A stretch of DNA of 43,227 nt from NCBI GenBank assembly GCA_013816405.1, contig JACDEL010000006.1:24794-68020 (forward strand), written 5' to 3'. This document shows, piece by piece, positions 31,239 through 39,151 of the stretch. The translations under genes were made by a program, and so were the position numbers. The notes under the pieces are model-generated. The model saw only the letters and a list, made by a program, of their open reading frames with translations, was not told the DNA's origin and made no database searches. The first letter of the stretch is position 1. Each line of letters starts with the position of its first letter. This DNA is from Chloroflexota bacterium. Its GTDB lineage: Bacteria; Chloroflexota; Limnocylindria; QHBO01.

Positions 31239-33698
31239 CTACTCCCCGGGAGTGACGATGTTCACCAGGCGACCCGGGATCTGCACCACCTTGCGCGGCG
31301 CGCGTCCCTTCAGGTAGGCCTGCACCCGCTCGCTGGCCAGCGCCAGGCGCTCGATCTCCTCGGGAGCGGTATCGGGCGCCACCGACAGCCGGTCGCGCAG
31401 CTTGCCATCGACCTGGACCGGCAGCTCGATCATGTCGGAGACGACCAGCGCGGGGTCGTAGGTCGGCCAGGTCTGCTGGTGGACGCTGTACGGCTTGCCG
31501 CGCCGCGACCACAGCTCCTCGCTGATGTGCGGCGCCATCGGCGCCAGCAGCAGAAGCAGCGTGTCGACCGCCTCGGCGTAGGCATCGGTCCCGGCCAGGC
31601 CGTCGTCGCGCGCGCTGCCCAGAGCATTGGTCAGCTCCATCAGCCTGGAGAGGGCCGTATTGAAACGGAACTGGGCGAAGTCTTCGCCAACCTCCTTGAT
31701 GGCCCGATGGGTGGCCTGCCGCAGGCCCCGCGTCTCTCCGCTTCCCGGCCCCGACCCAGACGCCTGGGCCACGGCCCAGACCCGGCCAAGGAAGCGATGG
31801 ACCCCCTCGATGCTCGAGGGATTCCATGGACCGCCCTGGTCCCAGGGTCCGATGAACATCAGGAAGCAGCGCACCGTGTCCGATCCGAAGCGCGAGGTCA
31901 GGTCGTCGGGGTTGACCACGTTGCCGCGCGACTTGCTCATGCGATGGTGGTCGGCGCCGAGAATCTGTCCCTGGTTGCGCACTGCGCTGAACGGCTCGTC
32001 GAAGTCGAGCAGCTGCATGTCGCGCAGGGCCTTGGTAAAGAAGCGGGCGTACAGGAAGTGCAGGACGGCGTGCTCGGCGCCGCCGGTGTAGAGGTCGACC
32101 GGCATCCAGCGTATGACCGCCTCCGGGTCCCACGCCCGCGTCTCGTCGTGGGGCGAGCAGTAGCGCAGGAAATACCAGGATGAATCGACGAAGGTGTCCA
32201 TGGTGTCGGTCTCGCGGCGCGCCGGCTTGCCACACACCGGGCAGGAGGCGTTCAGGAACTCGGCGTGGGACTGAAGCGGGCTGACCCCGGTTGGAGCGAA
32301 GTCCACGTCGCGCGGCAGCAGGACGGGCAGCTGGTCCTCCGGCACCGGCTGCGGGCCGTGCTCGTCGCAGTACACGATCGGGATCGGGGCGCCCCAGTAG
32401 CGCTGCCGGCTGATCAGCCAGTCTCGGATGCGATAGGTGATGGCCGCCGCTCCCTGGCCGCGCTCTGCCAGGTTCTCGGTGATGGCCGCGATGGCATCGG
32501 ACGCGGCCATGCCGGTGAAGTCGCCGGAGTCGACCAGCACCTCGTCGTCGGTGTGCGGCAGGAAGGCCTCGCCCTCCGGCAGCGTGCCGTCGCGCGGGGC
32601 GACCACGTAGCGGATCGGCAGGTCGTAGCCGGTTGCGAAGGCGTAGTCGCGCTCGTCGTGAGCGGGGACGCCCATCACCGCACCGGTCCCGTAGGTGGGC
32701 AGCACGTAATCGGCGATCCAGATCGGGATGCGCTCCTCGGTCATGGGGTTCACGGCGTAGGCACTGATGAAGACCCCGCTCCGCTCGCGCTCTGTGCCCA
32801 TCCGCTCGATCTCGGTCTCCCGTCGGGCCGCGGCCACGTAGGCCTCCACCTCGGTGCGCCGGTCGTCGGTGGTCAGGGCAGCCACGGCGGGGTGCTCCGG
32901 GGCCAGGACCATGAAGGTCGCGCCGAAGATGGTGTCGGGACGGGTGGTGAAGACGCGGATCGGCGCGACGCCATCGGCCTCCACCGCGAAGTCGATCTCG
33001 GCGCCCTCGCTGCGACCGATCCAGTTGGTCTGCATCAGGCGGATCGGCTCCGGCCAGTCGATCCTGCTGAAGTCCAGCAGCTCGTCCGCGTAGCGGGTGG
33101 TGCGGAAGAACCACTGCTCCAGGTCGCGCTTGATGACCGGCGTGCCACAGCGCCAGCAGTGCCGATCGGCTCCCTCGACCTGCTCGCGCGCCAGCACCAC
33201 CTGGTCCTTGGGGCACCAGTCGACCGGCGACATGGCCCGATATGCCAGCCCGGCCTTGAAGAATTGCAGGAACAGCCACTGGGTCCATCGGTAGTAGGAC
33301 GGGTCGCTGGTGACCACCTCCCGCGACCAGTCGAACATGCAGCCCATCGAGCGGAACTGGGTCCTCATCCGCTCGACGTTGCTTTCGGTCCAATCCCAGG
33401 GATGCACGCCGCGGTCGATGGCGGCGTTCTCGGCCGGTAGGCCGAACGAGTCGAAGCCCATCGGAAACATCACGTTCAGGCCCTGCATGCGGCGCATGCG
33501 CGCCACGATGTCGGGCCCCGTGGCCGCATACCAGTGCCCGATATGCAGGTCGCCCGACGGGTACGGGTACATGGTCAGCAGGTAGTGCTTGTCCCGCGGG
33601 TCGTCGTCATCGGCCCGATACAGGTCGTCCGCAGCCCATCGATCCCGCCACCCGGATTCGTAGGTCCTCGGATCGTACCGCTCGCCGCGCTCGGTCAT
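31239..33698 (-). CDS. leuS: leucyl-tRNA synthetase
   Basis: 819 aa; MYPYPSGDLHIGHWYAAT (HIGH), MSKSRGNVV (KMSKS), WMPVDLYTGGAEHAVLHFLYARF. Confidence 0.97.
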   Translation of the reverse strand: MTERGERYDPRTYESGWRDRWAADDLYRADDDDPRDKHYLLTMYPYPSGDLHIGHWYAATGPDIVARMRRMQGLNVMFPMGFDSFGLPAENAAIDRGVHPWDWTESNVERMRTQFRSMGCMFDWSREVVTSDPSYYRWTQWLFLQFFKAGLAYRAMSPVDWCPKDQVVLAREQVEGADRHCWRCGTPVIKRDLEQWFFRTTRYADELLDFSRIDWPEPIRLMQTNWIGRSEGAEIDFAVEADGVAPIRVFTTRPDTIFGATFMVLAPEHPAVAALTTDDRRTEVEAYVAAARRETEIERMGTERERSGVFISAYAVNPMTEERIPIWIADYVLPTYGTGAVMGVPAHDERDYAFATGYDLPIRYVVAPRDGTLPEGEAFLPHTDDEVLVDSGDFTGMAASDAIAAITENLAERGQGAAAITYRIRDWLISRQRYWGAPIPIVYCDEHGPQPVPEDQLPVLLPRDVDFAPTGVSPLQSHAEFLNASCPVCGKPARRETDTMDTFVDSSWYFLRYCSPHDETRAWDPEAVIRWMPVDLYTGGAEHAVLHFLYARFFTKALRDMQLLDFDEPFSAVRNQGQILGADHHRMSKSRGNVVNPDDLTSRFGSDTVRCFLMFIGPWDQGGPWNPSSIEGVHRFLGRVWAVAQASGSGPGSGETRGLRQATHRAIKEVGEDFAQFRFNTALSRLMELTNALGSARDDGLAGTDAYAEAVDTLLLLLAPMAPHISEELWSRRGKPYSVHQQTWPTYDPALVVSDMIELPVQVDGKLRDRLSVAPDTAPEEIERLALASERVQAYLKGRAPRKVVQIPGRLVNIVTPGE

Positions 33699-34255
33699 TC
33701 GGGTGCTCCTTCATCCGGGAACCAGGCCATCAGCAGCTCATCGCGGTACTCGCCCCCCGGGACGCGGTACTGGCGGCGGCGGAGCCCCTCGCGCTCGAAG
33801 CCGGCGCGTTCGTACACGGCAATCGCCCGGTCGTTGTCAGGGAATACCCCCAGCGCCACCTTGGCCAGGCCACACTGGGCCGCCCAGACCGTGGCCGCCT
33901 CGACCAGCGCCGACCCGATCCCGACCTCGCGCCAGCCGTCCGCCACGCAGATCGACAGGGTGCCGACATGGTCGCTCACCACGCTGTGCTCGACGCTTAC
34001 GAGCACGTTGCCGACCACCTCCCCGTCCGCCTCGGCCACCAGGACCAGGCTGCTCGAGTCGCGGATCATCTCGCCGATGTAGAACGCCTCCGACGGCTGG
34101 CTCACCGCCGAGGCAGGCGTCACCAGCCAGCGTCCCTCGCGCCGCACGTCCGCGAACAGGCTCGCCAAGGCACGCGCATCCGTTGGGCGTGCCGGGCGAA
34201 GCGTCCACGGTCGGCCATCCCTGGCCATTCGCGGCTGGGCCTCGGTGATCGTCAT
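33695..34255 (-). CDS. GNAT-family N-acetyltransferase
   Basis: WTLRPARPTDARALASLF...VGIGSALVEAATVWAAQCGLAKVALGVFPDNDRAIAVYERAGFEREG; its TGA overlaps leuS ATG (ATGA). Confidence 0.9.
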   Translation of the reverse strand: MTITEAQPRMARDGRPWTLRPARPTDARALASLFADVRREGRWLVTPASAVSQPSEAFYIGEMIRDSSSLVLVAEADGEVVGNVLVSVEHSVVSDHVGTLSICVADGWREVGIGSALVEAATVWAAQCGLAKVALGVFPDNDRAIAVYERAGFEREGLRRRQYRVPGGEYRDELLMAWFPDEGAPE

Positions 34256-34302
34256 GCTGGCCACATCACCCTCATCGGTCTTCCTTGCTCGGGTACGACA
34301 AA

Positions 34303-34332
34303 GCCCCCGCCTCGTCAGTGACGAAGGGGGGC
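34303..34332 (-). terminator. T-box intrinsic terminator hairpin
   Basis: Minus strand GCCCCCCTTCGTC-ACT-GACGAGGCGGGGGC then TTTGT; about 13 bp with one bulge; mutually exclusive with the antiterminator helices. Confidence 0.8.
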
Positions 34333-34366
34333 CTTCGCGGTACCACGCTGACTTGACCGATTGGGG

Positions 34367-34442
34367 TGGTGGAGCTGGGGGGACTCGAACCCCCGACCCC
34401 CTGCATGCCATGCAGGTGCTCTCCCAGCTGAGCTACAACCCC
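34367..34442 (-). tRNA. tRNA-Ala(GGC), CCA encoded
   Basis: GGGGTTGTAGCTCAGCTGGGAGAGCACCTGCATGGCATGCAGGGGGTCGGGGGTTCGAGTCCCCCCAGCTCCACCA: full cloverleaf, anticodon GGC, G3:U70 Ala identity pair. Confidence 0.95.
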
Positions 34443-34608
34443 ACGATCGGTCCACTCATCGGCGCTGCTATCGGACGCCATCCCGGCCGCTGTTGGCGGC
34501 TGCTCGGCGGGCGAGGTCGGGGTCTCTGCGATCGCCGGCTTGCACCTTCCCGGCTCGCTGCGGATCGAGGCGGACGCCTACTGTTCCCGCGTCAACGCGT
34601 TCGGGCGG

Positions 34609-34617
34609 AGTATATCA
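34609..34617 (-). promoter_or_regulatory. extended -10 promoter TGATATACT for the T-box/tRNA-Ala/GNAT/leuS transcript
   Basis: TGnTATAnT-like element about 20 nt upstream of T-box Stem I; the same 9-mer lies just upstream of the second tRNA-Ala at 43010-43018. Confidence 0.55.
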
Positions 34618-34806
34618 GCCGTGCGTGGACGCTCCATCTCGAGGTCCTTCAGGCCTTCAGGAGCCAAACCAAAGTCACGCCAGGCCGAACGGGCGGGTCA
34701 TTCGTGCGCGAGGTCGCACCGCCGATAGTCGCGGCATGCCCGGCCCGCCCAAGAGCCGTCGCGGCAGAATCGGCGCCTTCGCGCTGGTCCCCACCGCAAA
34801 CCAAAG

Positions 34807-35877
34807 TCACTTCTCGGACGCCCCTGCCGCGCCTGCATCGGTGCCCTCCGGGCTGCCGACGCTACCCGGCGCGAGCATGCCGGCTGGGCCATCGCCATTC
34901 GACCTCGACCTCAGAAGCGTCCGCAGCCCTGCGTCGAGGTCGCGCGTCTGGTAGCCGAGCTCACGGCGGGCCTTGGCATCGGTTGCCCAATAGGTGACGT
35001 CATCGGCCGCGCCGATCACCTCGGCCAGATTCGGCGCCACCCCCATCGCCGGACCGATGAGCCCGCCCAGCGGCGCAATCCCCCGCAGCAAGACGGTCGG
35101 AATGCGGAGCCGCGGTGGTCTGCGGCCCGCGGCAGCGGCGGCACGCTGCACCATCTCACGTACGGTCGTGTTTTCTCCCCCCAGGATGTACTGCTCCCCG
35201 ATCCGCCCACGATCATGGATCAGCAGGATCCCGGCAGCCAGATCCTCGACGTGCACCACGTTCAGGCCAAGATCGGGGAACGTGATGGCCGGGAGGGTGC
35301 CCGCCAGCGCCTGGGCGATTGTCCCGCCGAACTGGGATGGGTCGTGCGGTCCGTATACCTGGGCGGGGAGCGCGATCGAGATCGGGGCGCCGGCGGCGAT
35401 CCGATCCTCGGCCTCCAGGTGCGCGAGGTACTTGGTCTGGTCGTAGTAGGACAGGAACCGGGGCGGCTGTTCGCGCCGGTAGGTCTCGTCGACCACCCGA
35501 CCCTTCGTGTTGCCGTACGCATTCACGGTCGAGATGCAGGTGATGCGCGGCGTGCCCACGGCCATCGCCACGTCCAAGACGCGTTGCGTGGCGACCACAT
35601 TGGCGGCGTACATGGCCAGGTGTTCCGTTGCCCGGATCCCGATCCGATACCTGCCGGCAAGGTGGAAGACACCGTCGGAGCCTCGCATCGCATAGGTGAG
35701 CGCCGCCTGCGGCATCGTGGCAAGGTCGTCCTCGACCAGCTCGCAGCCGAGCTCGTGAAGCCGATCACCGCGGCCGGCATGGCGAATCACGGCGACGACC
35801 TCGTCGCCTCGCGCGCGGAGCTGCCGCAACAGCTCGGCCCCGATGAAGCCGATCCCGCCGGTGACGAACGCCCTCAT
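34807..35877 (-). CDS. NAD-dependent epimerase/dehydratase (extended SDR)
   Basis: MRAFVTGGIGFIGAELLRQL; STVNAYG; YYDQTKYLAH (YxxxK). Confidence 0.88.
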   Translation of the reverse strand: MRAFVTGGIGFIGAELLRQLRARGDEVVAVIRHAGRGDRLHELGCELVEDDLATMPQAALTYAMRGSDGVFHLAGRYRIGIRATEHLAMYAANVVATQRVLDVAMAVGTPRITCISTVNAYGNTKGRVVDETYRREQPPRFLSYYDQTKYLAHLEAEDRIAAGAPISIALPAQVYGPHDPSQFGGTIAQALAGTLPAITFPDLGLNVVHVEDLAAGILLIHDRGRIGEQYILGGENTTVREMVQRAAAAAGRRPPRLRIPTVLLRGIAPLGGLIGPAMGVAPNLAEVIGAADDVTYWATDAKARRELGYQTRDLDAGLRTLLRSRSNGDGPAGMLAPGSVGSPEGTDAGAAGASEK

Positions 35878-36311
35878 CGTTCCGCGATAGCGGCCCGCAA
35901 TCGGGCCAGGCTGGCGTCGAGGTCGCGCTCCGCGGCGTCGGTGACCATGCGTTCCAGCGGCGCCATGAAGACGTTCTCCGCGCGCACCTCCGATCCCAGC
36001 GTGATCTGCGTGCCACCGTCATGCGGTGCAAGGTCAAGGATGGCCACGATCCCCATTCCGCTGACGCTGCTGGCGAGGGCGAGGCGTCGCTCGGGCTCGG
36101 CTTCCCGGACGGTGATCTCGGCACTCACCTGCTGGCCCATCAGCTCCAGCACGACGCGTGCCGTCGAGCCGACCGCCGTGGGTGGGGGGGAAGTGCGCTC
36201 GGCGGCCACGATCCCCGCCTGCCAGCGCGGCAGGTTGGCGGGATCGGCCAGGAACGCGTACACCTCGGCCGGCGTGGCGGCCATCTGTGCGGTCCGTTGC
36301 ACGCGACGCAT
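35874..36311 (-). CDS. SRPBCC family (polyketide cyclase-like) protein
   Basis: RTAQMAATPAEVYAFLADPANLPRWQAGI...; ATGA overlap with SDR. Confidence 0.8.
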   Translation of the reverse strand: MRRVQRTAQMAATPAEVYAFLADPANLPRWQAGIVAAERTSPPPTAVGSTARVVLELMGQQVSAEITVREAEPERRLALASSVSGMGIVAILDLAPHDGGTQITLGSEVRAENVFMAPLERMVTDAAERDLDASLARLRAAIAER

Positions 36312-36434
36312 GGGTCCTAAGGTAGTCGACCGGGCGGGCGCGGCGAGTGGCCCATGACCATCGGTCTACGCTGGTCTCCAGCCGTACCGGCGTATCCTGC
36401 TCGCGAACTCATTCATTTCAGGGAGGGGCCGCAG

Positions 36435-37211
36435 GTGCTCCGCAAACTCGCACCGCTCCTGGTCGCCATGCTTGCCGTGCTGGCCGCCTGCCAGAGCACG
36501 CCGGCGATCACCGACCCGGTTGACATCATCACCCAGGGCCTCGAGGCCACCGCCAACCTCAAGAGCCTCCATGTCTCGTTGGCGCTGGATGGAACCTTCA
36601 AGGCTCCCAACGGGGGCGGTTCATTCGGCCTCGACGCGACTAAGCTCGAGGCCGACGTCGACCTGAAGGCGAAGAGCCTCCGAGCGACATTGGCCGTGCC
36701 TGCCTTCCTCAACCTGACGGCGGATGCGATCGTCATCGGCCAGGACGTGTGGTACCGGACCAGCCTGGGCGGCACCAAGTGGTTCCACCAGGCGAACGAC
36801 GTGATGGGCAGCCCGTCTCCATCCGCTTCACTCGATCCAGCCGCGATGGTCGCCAAGGTCAAGGAGGCACTTGCAACTGAAGGCGTCGTGACCAAGAAGC
36901 TCGCCGACGTGGCCTGCGGTGACCGCCAGTGCTACCAGATCAGCGTGACTGCTCCATCGGCCCTCATGAAGGCGGCCGGGGCGGCCGCCTCGATGGATCC
37001 TTCCTTGGTCTTCGGCGACGCGATGGTGATCAATGTGCTCTTCGATCGCGAGAAGCTGTGGCTGACCGAGGTCTCAACCAGCGTCGACAGCGCGACGGTC
37101 GGCACCATCAAGGCCACTCTGAGCTTCAGCAACTTCGACGAGGCAGTGAACTTCAGTCCGCCTCCCTCCCCGGACGTCACTGAAGGGGAGTTCACGATCC
37201 CGGGGATGTGA
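36435..37211 (+). CDS. LppX/LprAFG-like lipoprotein
   Basis: Likely GTG start; MLRKLAPLLVAMLAVLAACQS lipobox; LKSLHVSLALDGTF...LKAKSLRATLAVPAFLNLTADAIVIGQDVWYRTSLGGTKW. Confidence 0.75.
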   Translation: MLRKLAPLLVAMLAVLAACQSTPAITDPVDIITQGLEATANLKSLHVSLALDGTFKAPNGGGSFGLDATKLEADVDLKAKSLRATLAVPAFLNLTADAIVIGQDVWYRTSLGGTKWFHQANDVMGSPSPSASLDPAAMVAKVKEALATEGVVTKKLADVACGDRQCYQISVTAPSALMKAAGAAASMDPSLVFGDAMVINVLFDREKLWLTEVSTSVDSATVGTIKATLSFSNFDEAVNFSPPPSPDVTEGEFTIPGM

Positions 37212-37252
37212 CCGCCGGCGCGCTGGAGAAGTGGCCTGAATCGCCAGCGTGA

Positions 37253-38005
37253 CTAGCTTGCGGCGTCAGTGGCACGCTCAAGGTCGCGGAGGCGCTGAGC
37301 CTCCGTGGCGATGATGTTGATGCAGTTGCACGACTTCTCAGCCAGCCCCTCGTGGTTGGCGATGCTGATCTGGCCGCGCGCGTAGTGGACGAGACCCGCG
37401 TCCTTGAACTGGCGCATCACCACGGACAGGCCGGGACGCCTGACGCCGATCATCTGGGCGAGGAATTCCTGCGTCACGTGGAACGGCTTTTCGTCAACGC
37501 GTTCGTCCACCTGGAGCAGCCAGCGGGCCGCCCGCTGGTCGAGCCGATGCATGCGATTGCACAGGATCAGCTGCGCCATCGTCACCATCACGACCTGGGC
37601 ATGCCGCTGCAGCATTCGCACCAGGGTGCCTCCACGGGGCAACTCATCCAACAGGACCTCGGATCGCATTCGCACGCCCGTGAGCGGCACCTGGACGATG
37701 GTGCGGACGGGCGACTGCCCGGTGCCCAGGAAGACCGGAAGGCCGGTCATCCCCTCCCGCCCGATCATGGCCGTATCCACCGACTCGCCACCCTCCTCGA
37801 GCGCCACGATGGAGGCGACGCCGCTCGTGGGGAAGTACACGAACTCGATCGCCTCGTTGGGCGACTCGAGTTCCGCGGAGCGCTCGAGGCGAACCGGTTC
37901 GAGTGCGGCGTGGATCCGGTCGAACTCCTCGTCCGTCAACCCGCGCAGCAGGTGGTTGACTCGGGGATCGACGGTCTGCGGTTCAGTACGGGCGTTGCTT
38001 CGCAT
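37253..38005 (-). CDS. Crp/Fnr-family transcriptional regulator
   Basis: cNMP-binding-like N-domain (FVYFPTSGVASIV..., GREGMTGL) and HTH FHVTQEFLAQMIGVRRPGLSVVMRQFKDAGLVHYARGQISI. Confidence 0.85.
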   Translation of the reverse strand: MRSNARTEPQTVDPRVNHLLRGLTDEEFDRIHAALEPVRLERSAELESPNEAIEFVYFPTSGVASIVALEEGGESVDTAMIGREGMTGLPVFLGTGQSPVRTIVQVPLTGVRMRSEVLLDELPRGGTLVRMLQRHAQVVMVTMAQLILCNRMHRLDQRAARWLLQVDERVDEKPFHVTQEFLAQMIGVRRPGLSVVMRQFKDAGLVHYARGQISIANHEGLAEKSCNCINIIATEAQRLRDLERATDAAS

Positions 38006-38079
38006 GAGGACCTATCGTCTCCTTGTCGCCGTATGTCCGAAAGCGTACAGACGACATATGGGACATTGTCATCCTCGGG

Positions 38080-38643
38080 ATGACGACGAATGTTTCAGAC
38101 CGATTGCAGAAATTCCGTGAGATGACCAGCCAGATGCAGATCCCAACCAGCGGTCAAGGTGCCGAGGCAGTGCTCAGCCTCGATGCGACCGGCCGCTACA
38201 TCGGCGCCAACAAGCCCGCGCTCGAGCTCCTCGGTGTCACGCTTGCGGAGCTGCGTGCTTCACCCGCGGACCGATTTGCGATCCGGCCTGCGAACCACGC
38301 CGAGCAGGCGGCCCTGCGTGCCGAGTGGGAATCCGACGGTTCACAGCCGCTGGTGGGCACAACTGGTATGAAGCGTGCCGACGGAACGACCATTCGAATC
38401 TCGTATGCCCTCGAGACCGCACCCGCGGGATATAGTGCCCGCATTTGGGAGGTCGAGGGCGAGCCCGAGGCGCCGCCGACCGTCTTCGTGGTCGGCCGCG
38501 TCCTTCGCGAATGGCGCGCGGCCGAACGAAACCTGGCCGAGCTGCTGCCCGGCACTCCGGAATGGAGGCGCACCGTGGGGGAGATTGAGCTGCTGCGCGA
38601 TCGTTACCAGGAGCTCTTCAAGTCGGTCATGCCCCAGGCCTGA
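38080..38643 (+). CDS. PAS-domain protein
   Basis: AEAVLSLDATGRYIGANKPALELLGVTLAELRASPADRFA...RADGTTIRISYALETAPAGYSARIWEVE; divergent from the Crp/Fnr gene. Confidence 0.75.
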   Translation: MTTNVSDRLQKFREMTSQMQIPTSGQGAEAVLSLDATGRYIGANKPALELLGVTLAELRASPADRFAIRPANHAEQAALRAEWESDGSQPLVGTTGMKRADGTTIRISYALETAPAGYSARIWEVEGEPEAPPTVFVVGRVLREWRAAERNLAELLPGTPEWRRTVGEIELLRDRYQELFKSVMPQA

Positions 38644-38826
38644 GCTCCCTTCCGTCGCCGACCTGGTCTGCCACCGGCCGTGGTCGGCCAAGGAGGAAGC
38701 CCCGAGCCAACCGTATCTCCAGGGTCCCCAGCATCTCGAGCTCGGCCTCCGTCCCGATCCCTCCCGCGATCAGCAGGCAGCCCACGGAGCGCGCGAAGTG
38801 GCGCAGGCCGACGACCATGGCCTGGC
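38627..38826 (-). pseudogene. EAL (c-di-GMP phosphodiesterase) domain C-terminal relic
   Basis: AMVVGLRHFARSVGCLLIAGGIGTEAELEMLGTLEIRLARGFLLGRPRPVAD aligns by eye to EAL C-terminus LIAEGIETEAEL...GYLLGRP; the motif Glu is replaced by Gly and no EVL/DDFG motifs are found upstream. Confidence 0.65.
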
Positions 38827-39151
38827 TGCAAAGCGGAGGTCCGACCTGCTCCGACCCGCCCCCTCCCGATCGGGTCCGCCGGTCGACGCGTCGTGGAGCG
38901 CTCGGAGTCGGGCACATCCGGGGTTGTGCTGCGAAACAGCGATCTCTGGGCCCGATGGTACACCGCGTCATCAGCCGGACGCCAAGCCTCGGCGACTTCG
39001 GGACTGCCCCCTGGCTGACGTGTCATTCCTGGCGACCTTCTCCCAACCCGCGCCCACAGATGGAGCTGTGAGTTTCCCGTCGGGGCACACAAGGGAAGCA
39101 AGGAACTTGTTTCAGCACTCGATCACGGAACTGCGCCACAATGCGGGTCGC

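Larger units (their letters stand above)
34303..34602 (-). promoter_or_regulatory. T-box riboswitch leader, Leu (CTC) specifier, interrupted by tRNA-Ala
   Basis: Minus strand: GCGGG-AACAGTA ... AGCGAGCCGGGAAGGTGCAAGCCGG ... GAC-CTC-G-CCCGC (Stem I with AGTA loop-E, AGMGA bulge, GNUGNNA loop, specifier); antiterminator GTCAGCG-TGGTACC-GCGAAGG-CCCC-CCTTCGT-CACTGAC; AGCGTGGTACCGCG matches T-box consensus AGGGTGGNACCGCG at 13/14. Confidence 0.87.

Noticed and set aside
31210-33393. 727-aa ORF antisense-frame overlap with leuS on the same strand
   Set aside because: Low-complexity Arg/Gly/Ala-rich frame; leuS in the other frame is unambiguous.
34367-34442. Possibility that the embedded tRNA-Ala is a degenerate tRNA-like mimic
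   Set aside because: All stems pair, the T-loop is canonical, and G3:U70, anticodon GGC and CCA are intact, so it reads as a functional tRNA.
38375-39151. N-terminal extension of the cyclase ORF
   Set aside because: It overlaps the PAS gene and EAL relic in another frame; no domain-like content until MDVRSERRLV at 39152.
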